This document shows positions 23,548-28,832 of a DNA stretch of 28,832 nt, piece by piece. Source of the stretch: an uncultured Oscillospiraceae bacterium (GTDB lineage: Bacteria; Bacillota; Clostridia; Oscillospirales; Oscillospiraceae); the NCBI GenBank assembly GCA_958436045.1, contig CAUBIP010000014.1, positions 1-28,832 of the forward strand. Direction: 5' to 3'. The translations under genes and the position numbers were made by a program. The notes under the pieces are model-generated. The model was not told the origin of the DNA, did no database searches, and saw only the letters and a list, made by a program, of their open reading frames with translations. Position 1 is the first letter of the stretch, and each line of letters opens with the position of its first letter.

Positions 23548-24213
23548 TTACTGCTTCGTGAAGACCAGGGGGAGGAAGTCTTCGATCATATCGGCGGCAT
23601 CGGCGAAGTCGAGGACATCGCCGGTGAGCTCGGTGAAGGTCAGCTTGCCGTTTTCGAGGGTGTAGGTGACGTAGTCGTCGTCAGAGAAGTCGTCCTTGTC
23701 TTCCTCGAGGAAGAGCTTGTCTTCCGTTGCCTTGTAGTAGCCGGTGTCGTTATCCTCTTCCAGCATCTCCAGCAGGTCGTCCTCGTCGAACATGGTGATG
23801 AGCTGGCCGACGTAGTCGGAGATGGTGGAGCCGGTCTCCTCTTCAAAGGCCGCGTCGATCTCTTCGCGAGTGAGGCCTGTGTCCCCCACGGAGTCATAGA
23901 TGACGTCTTCCAACAGGGTGGAGCAGCCTTCCAGGTAGGTCCGGAGGGATGCCAGGGTAGCGTCGCTGTCTAATTTCAGTGTGAAGGTGCCGTCATCGCT
24001 CAGCGTCAGTGTGAAGGGAGCGACAAGCGTCAGGCCTTCGAGGTCTTCCTCGGCCAGGCCAGCCTGCGCCATGGATTCGTTGATGATTGACGACATGTCC
24101 ATTTCGGCGGTGTAGGTGCCGCTCAGGTCAGGGGCGGATTTGCCGCAGCCGACCAGTGCCAGCAGCATGGTCAGTACCACCAGGCAGAGTGCGAGTGATT
24201 TTACATGTTTCAT
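23548..24213 (-). CDS. Acidic lipoprotein of unknown function
   Basis: A 221-residue exported protein. The ATG at 24213 follows AGAAAGGA. A signal peptide ('SLALCLVVLTMLLALVGCGKS') ends at a lipobox L-V-G-C, so Cys23 should be lipidated and the protein held on the outer face of the membrane. The mature part opens 'DLSGTYTAEMDMS', has 'PFTLTLSDDGTFTLKLDS', then a very acidic region (about 140-190) rich in Asp/Glu. It ends with 'YTLENGKLTFTELTG', a beta-rich pattern common in lipocalin-like lipoproteins of gut Clostridia. No defined function. It diverges from the metal exporter gene and has its own near-consensus promoter. Confidence 0.85.
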   Translation of the reverse strand: MKHVKSLALCLVVLTMLLALVGCGKSAPDLSGTYTAEMDMSSIINESMAQAGLAEEDLEGLTLVAPFTLTLSDDGTFTLKLDSDATLASLRTYLEGCSTLLEDVIYDSVGDTGLTREEIDAAFEEETGSTISDYVGQLITMFDEDDLLEMLEEDNDTGYYKATEDKLFLEEDKDDFSDDDYVTYTLENGKLTFTELTGDVLDFADAADMIEDFLPLVFTKQ

Positions 24214-24253
24214 AGGGTTTTTCCTTTCTTCTTTCTGCAAGATGTATAAATTG

Positions 24254-24282
24254 ATTTTAGCATAGCATGTAATATTTGTCAA
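24254..24282 (-). promoter_or_regulatory. Promoter of the lipoprotein gene
   Basis: On the minus strand, consensus TTGACA (24277-24282) and TAAAAT (24254-24259) are separated by 17 bases, about 41 bases before the start codon. Confidence 0.85.
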
Positions 24283-24341
24283 CGTGTGAAAATCCGGTTC
24301 CCCATCGCTGCGACAGGGGAGCGGTGGCCCGGAAAAAGAGT

Positions 24342-24370
24342 TTGACAAAGCATTTGCAATAGGGTAAAAT
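24342..24370 (+). promoter_or_regulatory. Promoter of the ArsP_2-type exporter gene
   Basis: TTGACA (24342-24347) and TAAAAT (24365-24370) have a 17-base spacer, 64 bases before the ATG. It has the same -35 and -10 hexamers and spacing as the divergent lipoprotein promoter. Confidence 0.85.
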
Positions 24371-24434
24371 AATACAATAAATCTTATAGGATATCAGGGC
24401 CGGGCGCGTTTGCCCTGGCCAATTGGAGTGGACT

Positions 24435-25280
24435 ATGTTACGTGAAGTCATTCTGGATACATTGATCGACAGCGCACGGCTGCTGCCGTTTTTGTTTGTG
24501 GCGTACCTGGCCATCGAGCTGCTGGAGCACTACGCGGGGGACAGGACGGACCGCCTGATGCAGCGGGCCGGGCGGTACGGCCCGGTCGTCGGGGCGCTGG
24601 TCGGCGTCGTTCCCCAGTGCGGGTTTTCGACGGTGGCGGCGAATTTATACGCTGGCGGCGTTGTCTCCTTGGGGACGCTCCTCGCCGTATTCCTCTCCAC
24701 GTCGGACGAGATGCTGCCGGTTATGATCTCCCGGCAGGCGCCGGTGGAGCTGATTTTGAAAATCCTTGGCTTTAAGATTGTGGCCGCCGTTTTGACAGGC
24801 TTTGTTGTCGACCTGGTCTGGCGGCGCAGGGGGCAGCACCCGGCGCATATCCACGAGCTATGTGAGCACGAGGGCTGCCACTGCGAGGACGGCGTTTTAA
24901 AGTCCGCCCTGCGGCATACCGTCAAGATTTTCCTGTTCCTGCTTGTCATCATGTTCGCCGTCTCGCTGGCGGTGGCGTATATCGGGACGGACGCGCTGGC
25001 GGGCCTGGTTTTGAACCGGCCGGTCATCGGGCCGCTGCTGGCGGGTCTGGTTGGGCTCATCCCCAACTGCGCCGGGTCGGTCTTGATCACCGAGCTGTAT
25101 CTGCAGGGCGGGATGCAGGCAGGGGCGATGCTCTCGGGGCTGATGGTCAGCGCAGGCGTCGGCGTCCTGGTCCTGTGCCGGATGAACCACAACTGGCGGG
25201 AGAACCTCGCGATCATTGGCTTGCTCTACGGTGTCTCCGTCGTTTTTGGCTGTGTTGCGGGCCTGCTGCCGATTTTTTAA
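24435..25280 (+). CDS. Putative heavy-metal/arsenic exporter, ArsP_2 family
   Basis: An integral membrane protein of 281 residues in the 'putative 10TM heavy-metal exporter' family (PF11449). Two inverted halves are visible. The first holds 'GALVGVVPQCGFSTVAANLY' with 'LAVFLSTSDEMLPVM', and the second 'AGLVGLIPNCAGSVLITELY' with 'GAMLSGLMVSAGVG'. Each half has a conserved Cys (P-Q-C-G, P-N-C-A) inside the membrane. The loop between them carries a His/Cys cluster (His138 to Cys150: H-I-H-E-L-C-E-H-E-G-C-H-C), fit to bind soft metals. The ATG at 24435 follows TGGAG. Substrate is unproven; no arsR-type regulator is adjacent. Confidence 0.85.
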   Translation: MLREVILDTLIDSARLLPFLFVAYLAIELLEHYAGDRTDRLMQRAGRYGPVVGALVGVVPQCGFSTVAANLYAGGVVSLGTLLAVFLSTSDEMLPVMISRQAPVELILKILGFKIVAAVLTGFVVDLVWRRRGQHPAHIHELCEHEGCHCEDGVLKSALRHTVKIFLFLLVIMFAVSLAVAYIGTDALAGLVLNRPVIGPLLAGLVGLIPNCAGSVLITELYLQGGMQAGAMLSGLMVSAGVGVLVLCRMNHNWRENLAIIGLLYGVSVVFGCVAGLLPIF

Positions 25281-25301
25281 GGGTAAAACTATTTGAAGCT
25301 T

Positions 25302-25336
25302 AAATTCCCCGGGAAGTGATTTCCCGGGGAATTTTT
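25302..25336 (+). terminator. Terminator after the exporter gene
   Basis: A perfect 14-bp stem, AAATTCCCCGGGAA/TTCCCGGGGAATTT, with a 5-base loop and flanking T- and A-runs. It can also stop the converging SLH-CAP transcript. Confidence 0.92.
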
Positions 25337-25361
25337 ATAAGATGCAGCCTGTGGGGGCTTG

Positions 25362-26813
25362 TTATGCGCCGATAAAGTTTTCGGTGTAGTAGACCCCGTA
25401 GTCGGAGCCGTTGAGGTATGCGATGCCGGTACCCATCTGGGTGAAGCCGCTGTCCAGAATATTGGCCCGGTGCCCAGCGGAATTGACCCAGGCGTTGTGA
25501 ACGTCGATGCCGTTTTCCTGGCCTGCGGCGATGTTTTCCCCGCAGCTATAGAAGCTGACGCCCTGCGCTTCGACCCGGTCCCAGGGCTGGCTGCCGTTGC
25601 GGCCGGTGTGATCGAAGTAGTGGTTGGCGGCCATATCGGCGCTGTGGAGCCGGGCGGAGGTGGCGAGCTTGTCATTCCAGCTTAGAATGCGCTGGCCATG
25701 GTAGGCGCGGAAGGCGTTGACGAGATGGAAGTCTACCCGGGCTTCGCCCGCCAGAAGCGTCGTCACATCGCCCCGGAGGGTCGGATCGTAGGATTTGGCC
25801 TGAACCCAGATGCAGTGGAAGCGTCCGCCGTCGTTTTTGTCGGTGAGGGCGGCAAAGTAGCAGCTGCTGCTGGCGGGCAGGTCGGGGTTGCGGTCCAGCA
25901 TACTGTAGCCCTGGTAGTAGAAGCCCGGGCCGCTGGTGCAAAGGGCGACGACCTTATCCTGATAGACGCCCGCCATGACGAAGTCCTCATAGGTTTTCGT
26001 CCCGTAGACATACCAGGTATAGCCCTCGAGGCAGCTGAGCTGCTCGCTGGGCTGCCCGGCCAGGGCGATGAGCTGCGCCCGGGTCATGCCGATCTGGTAG
26101 CTCTTGCCGCCGACCTGGACGGAGTCGCTGGTCCCGGCGGGGATCTCTTCGCCGGGGGTCGGGTCGTTGCTGGGGTCGTCATCGTAGCGGTTTAAAAAGC
26201 GCATCAGGATGGAGGCGACCTGGCTGCGGGTGGCGGTCCCGGTGGGGCTCAGGGTCGTCCGGTTCGTACCGGAGACGATGCCGATGGCGACAGCCCAGCG
26301 GAAGGCGTCCAGCGCGTAACTCGAGACGCGGCTGCGATCGCGGAACTGGGCCAGGGTGTTGCGGGCGCTGGTATCGTAGCCCTGCAGGTTGGCATAGCGG
26401 AAGAGGATGGCGACCATCTGCTCCCGGGTGATGCTGCGGTCCGGCGCGTAGGCCAGGCCCTGGGACGTGTTCTCGCCATAGACGACGCCGCAGTCCGCCG
26501 CCCACTGGACGGCGTCATAGTACCAAGCGCCGGGCTGGACATCCAGGAAGCTCGTTTGCCCGGAGGCCGACGGCTTGCCGCTGCTGCGGTGCAGGACGGC
26601 CACCAGCATGGCGCGGCTCATCTGTACGTCCGGGCCGAAGCGGGTCTCGCTGACGCCGCTGAACAGGGCGTTTTCATAGCAAAATTCCACGGCGCTGTAA
26701 TACCAGGCGCTTTGCGGCGTATCTGTAAAGGGGACGCCTGCGGCTTGGGCCGCGGGGACGGCGGCCAGCAGCATGGCCAGGCAAAGCAGCAGCGCTAAGA
26801 CTCTTTTTTTCAT
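25362..26813 (-). CDS. Secreted SLH-domain protein with C-terminal CAP (SCP-like) domain
   Basis: A surface protein of 483 residues. A signal peptide (1-24, ending A-Q-A) is followed by three S-layer-homology repeats (about 27-210): 'FTDTPQSAWYYSAVEFCYEN', 'FLDVQPGAWYYDAVQWAADC' and 'FRDRSRVSSYALDAFRWAV', each with a 'SRAMLVAVL'/'TREQMVAIL'/'TRSQVASIL' end. They should anchor it to pyruvylated wall polymer. A CAP-associated region of YkwD type follows (about 228-335, 'IGMTRAQLIALAGQPSEQ'). The CAP domain (about 350-483) has 'NAFRAYHGQ', 'HSADMAANHYFDHTG', 'GENIAAG' and 'WVNSAGHRANIL', the usual His/Glu cleft residues. Function is unknown; roles in wall remodelling or host contact are guesses. 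AAGGAG precedes the ATG. Confidence 0.93.
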   Translation of the reverse strand: MKKRVLALLLCLAMLLAAVPAAQAAGVPFTDTPQSAWYYSAVEFCYENALFSGVSETRFGPDVQMSRAMLVAVLHRSSGKPSASGQTSFLDVQPGAWYYDAVQWAADCGVVYGENTSQGLAYAPDRSITREQMVAILFRYANLQGYDTSARNTLAQFRDRSRVSSYALDAFRWAVAIGIVSGTNRTTLSPTGTATRSQVASILMRFLNRYDDDPSNDPTPGEEIPAGTSDSVQVGGKSYQIGMTRAQLIALAGQPSEQLSCLEGYTWYVYGTKTYEDFVMAGVYQDKVVALCTSGPGFYYQGYSMLDRNPDLPASSSCYFAALTDKNDGGRFHCIWVQAKSYDPTLRGDVTTLLAGEARVDFHLVNAFRAYHGQRILSWNDKLATSARLHSADMAANHYFDHTGRNGSQPWDRVEAQGVSFYSCGENIAAGQENGIDVHNAWVNSAGHRANILDSGFTQMGTGIAYLNGSDYGVYYTENFIGA

Positions 26814-26849
26814 AACTCCTTACTCCTTTGTGCCAAGATCATAAAGAAT

Positions 26850-26867
26850 CCGGCGCGGGCGCGCCGG
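26850..26867 (-). promoter_or_regulatory. GC hairpin in the SLH-CAP leader
   Basis: CCGGCGCG/CGCGCCGG pair perfectly across 2 bases, extended by GAAT/ATTC flanks, between the promoter and the ribosome-binding site. No T-run follows. It may stabilise the mRNA or modulate expression. Confidence 0.5.
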
Positions 26868-26883
26868 TATTCTATGCGATTGT

Positions 26884-26913
26884 AGTATACCACAGCCCGG
26901 CAGCGCTTCGCAA
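26884..26913 (-). promoter_or_regulatory. Promoter of the SLH-CAP gene
   Basis: On the minus strand, TTGCGA (26908-26913) and TATACT (26884-26889) with a TG just upstream (extended -10) and an 18-base spacer. Confidence 0.65.
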
Positions 26914-26931
26914 GGGTAAATCCGGGTCCTT

Positions 26932-28137
26932 TTACGGCAATTGCCGCAGGAGGACGGAAAACGTGATCGTGCCGCCGTGGCATTCCGCCCAGATGCGGCC
27001 GTGGTGCGCTTCGACAGTCTGGCTGGCGATGGCCAGGCCCAGGCCGAAGCTGCCGCTGGCGCTGCGGGCCGGGTCGGCCCGGTAAAAGCGCTTGAAGAGG
27101 CTTGTAAGCTCTGCCTGGGATAAGGGCAGGGCCTCGTTCGTTACGGTCAAAAGGCAGCGCCCGTGGCTCTGGGGCTGGAGGCGGACAATGACCTCGCCGC
27201 CGGTGGCGTACTTCTGCGCGTTGTCCAGCAGGATATCTACGACCTGCCCCAGGGTCTGGGCGTCGCCCGAGACCCGCAGACCGTCTGTGATCTCATCGCG
27301 CAGGCGCAGGCCCCGCTCATAGAAGAGGGCTTCAAAGGGGAGCATCCGCGTCTGGATCAGCTGGCTCAGGTTCAAGGGCGTCAGGGCGGGGCGCTGGCTG
27401 CCGCTGTCCGACCGGGCCAGGGTCAGCAGCTGCTCGACCAGGGCACGCATCTGCCGGGCCATGGTCAGAATGCTGGATGCGGCGTGGGCGGTGCGGTCCG
27501 GGGTGCTGGCCGGGCCCTGCAGCAGCTCTGCGTTCGTGAGGATGACAGTCAGCGGCGTTTTTAATTCATGGGAGGCATCGGCGACAAATTGCCGCTGCTG
27601 CTGCCACGCCGCTTCGACGGGGCGGACGGCCCAGCGGGCCAGCAGAATGCTGAGCCCCAAAAAGAGCAGCAGACTCAGTGCGCCGATGACGAGGCAGGTC
27701 CGGACCAGGTGCTGCAGTGTCGTGATTTCGCTGGAGATATCCGCAAAGAGCAGGTAGCAGATCTGCCCGTGCTGCGTCCGGTAAAACCGGAGGTGGTAGG
27801 AACGCAGGACGCCGGTATCGGCGTCAGACGCGGCGGCCTCCTGGATGACCTGGCTGAGAAAGGCAGCGTCATTTAGATCATAATAGCCGCCGATGGCCGT
27901 GATCTGCCCCCAGGTCGTGTACTGCACGGCGAAATAGGGCTGGGGCATCTGAGAAAACTGCTGGCTAGCTGACTCTGGGCGGAAGGGGTCCTCCGCCAGC
28001 TGCTGCAGCATGGTGATGGACGACCGCGCTAGGCTCTGGCTCGTTGAGCCGTAGACCAGGCCGAAGATCACGCACAGCATGATCGTGACGATGGCCATGG
28101 TGATGCAGATGAATTTGAGCCGTAGTTTTTTAAGCAT
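26932..28137 (-). CDS. Sensor histidine kinase (HisKA/HATPase)
   Basis: A membrane kinase of 401 residues. The ATG at 28137 overlaps the regulator's end by 8 bases (ATGCTTAA), so translation is coupled. TM1 is about 8-30, an extracytoplasmic domain of about 110 residues follows ('PYFAVQYTTWGQITAIGGYY'), and TM2 is about 143-166. The HisKA box is 'ADASHELKTPLTVILTNAEL' with His190. The ATPase has an N box ('DILLDNAQKYATGG') and G2 ('SGSFGLGLAIA'). The G1 box is weak: 'VTNEALPLSQAEL' stands where D-x-G-x-G is usual, as seen in some such kinases. It pairs with the regulator upstream; the signal is unknown. Confidence 0.93.
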   Translation of the reverse strand: MLKKLRLKFICITMAIVTIMLCVIFGLVYGSTSQSLARSSITMLQQLAEDPFRPESASQQFSQMPQPYFAVQYTTWGQITAIGGYYDLNDAAFLSQVIQEAAASDADTGVLRSYHLRFYRTQHGQICYLLFADISSEITTLQHLVRTCLVIGALSLLLFLGLSILLARWAVRPVEAAWQQQRQFVADASHELKTPLTVILTNAELLQGPASTPDRTAHAASSILTMARQMRALVEQLLTLARSDSGSQRPALTPLNLSQLIQTRMLPFEALFYERGLRLRDEITDGLRVSGDAQTLGQVVDILLDNAQKYATGGEVIVRLQPQSHGRCLLTVTNEALPLSQAELTSLFKRFYRADPARSASGSFGLGLAIASQTVEAHHGRIWAECHGGTITFSVLLRQLP

Positions 28138-28807
28138 CTTCTGTGACCTCCAAATGGTACCCCAGGCGCCGGATGGCGGCGATCTGGAGATTGGAGCCGA
28201 TGCTGCGGAGCTTTTTCCGCAGAAAGCCGACATAGACCTCGACATGGTTCTCCGTGGCGTTGGAATCGTAGCCCCAGACCCGGGCGAGGATCACTTCCTT
28301 GGAAAGATTCTGCCCCTTGGCCTGCAGCAGCAGCCGCATGACGTCAAATTCCTTCGCCGAGAGCCGGACGGACTGGCCGCCGCAGAGCAAAATGCCCGTC
28401 GAAAGGTCCAGGGACGTGTTGCCGTAGACCATCTCGTCGACCTGGCCGCCCTGGCGGCGCAGCAGGGCGTTGATGCAGGCCAGCAGCTCCCGGGTGTCAA
28501 AGGGCTTGGTCAGATAATAGTCGGCCCCGGCGTTGAGCCCGGCGATCCGGTCCTCCACGCCGGAGCGGGCCGTCAGCATCAGGATCGGCGTCCCGCAGTG
28601 CTTGGCGCGGACGGCGCGGGCGACGGCGTAGCCATCCAGCTTCGGCATCATCACATCGAGGATCAGAAGGTCGTAGATGCCAAGCTCGGCATACTCCGCG
28701 CCGCTCTCGCCGTCGTAGACGGCTTCCACGTCAAATCCCTTCTGCTCTAACAGCGTCTGGAGCGTGTCAGCCAGCAGCTTTTCATCTTCAATGATCAAAA
28801 TTTTCAT
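28130..28807 (-). CDS. Response regulator, OmpR family
   Basis: A 225-residue transcription regulator. The receiver domain has acidic residues at 8-9 ('IIEDEK'), the phospho-acceptor Asp51 ('LDVMMP'), Thr/Ser in 'MLTARS', and Lys101 ('LTKPFD'). The winged-helix domain (about 127-220) has 'LSAKEFDVMRLLL', 'VILARVWGYDSNATENHVEVYVGFLRKKL' (part) and 'RRLGYHLE'. GGAGG lies 7 bases before the ATG at 28807; only 25 bases of upstream DNA are in the window, so its promoter is not seen. It is first in an operon with the kinase, and the SLH-CAP gene just beyond has its own promoter. Confidence 0.95.
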   Translation of the reverse strand: MKILIIEDEKLLADTLQTLLEQKGFDVEAVYDGESGAEYAELGIYDLLILDVMMPKLDGYAVARAVRAKHCGTPILMLTARSGVEDRIAGLNAGADYYLTKPFDTRELLACINALLRRQGGQVDEMVYGNTSLDLSTGILLCGGQSVRLSAKEFDVMRLLLQAKGQNLSKEVILARVWGYDSNATENHVEVYVGFLRKKLRSIGSNLQIAAIRRLGYHLEVTEDA

Positions 28808-28832
28808 AAAACACCTCCGATTGGGGATATCT

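Noticed and set aside
1..28832. tRNA, rRNA or CRISPR features
   Set aside because: I looked for tRNA-like ends, rRNA segments and regularly spaced repeats and found none; the repeats here are dispersed palindromes.

Overview
The window reads as chromosomal DNA of a GC-rich, endospore-forming Clostridia, most likely an Oscillospiraceae-type gut bacterium. The basis is the mix of families: SpoIIR, an SLH-domain surface protein, ECF-type vitamin uptake, type III pantothenate kinase, separate SecD and SecF, a DUF1015/IspE pair and DUF378. Consensus vegetative-type promoters and Shine-Dalgarno (SD) sites are also present. The organism call is inference; there is no rRNA or other marker gene here. 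I saw no tRNA, rRNA, CRISPR array, intact transposase or phage gene.

Layout, left half. 1-2858: tail of an OmpR-type response regulator, its PAS/HisKA histidine kinase and an HD-domain phosphohydrolase, all on +. 2859-4931: spoIIR (-) and a DUF378 small membrane protein (-), set in non-coding DNA rich in palindromes and copies of an interspersed repeat. 4932-7069: DUF1015 protein and ispE, overlapping by one base, closed by a strong terminator. 7070-8833: a decayed stretch with two fused gene remnants (a DUF4143-type ATPase piece and a response-regulator tail), then a DtxR/MntR-type regulator translationally coupled to an unlisted 46-residue membrane peptide. 8834-11108: gltX and a CmpB-type membrane protein (-). 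11251-14538: trpS, a WecA/TagO-like sugar-phosphate transferase and a UDP-GlcNAc 2-epimerase (+), divergent from gltX.

Layout, right half. 14539-15925: a second full copy of the repeat and a three-gene cluster of small unrecognised proteins (-). 16062-18451: a YfcE-like metallophosphatase, coaX, a small divergent membrane protein and an ECF S component that is probably for pantothenate. 18499-20715: secD and secF, closed by a terminator. 20987-23476: a CtpE-like P-type ATPase. 23548-25280: an acidic lipoprotein (-) and an ArsP_2-type metal/metalloid exporter (+), divergent, each with a near-consensus promoter. 25362-26813: a secreted protein with three SLH repeats and a CAP domain. 26932-28807: a histidine kinase and its OmpR-type regulator, overlapping by 8 bases.

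How the parts work together. Most genes are housekeeping: isoprenoid precursor synthesis (IspE), aminoacyl-tRNA synthesis, the first steps of lipid-linked wall polymer synthesis (WecA-like plus MnaA), CoA synthesis with its presumed vitamin importer, and Sec secretion. The parts that look least described are the 14936-15925 cluster, the mntR-coupled micropeptide, the palindromic repeat family at 2.9, 4.2, 8.76 and 14.6 kb, and the structured leader and palindrome around the divergent 58-residue protein / ECF gene pair.
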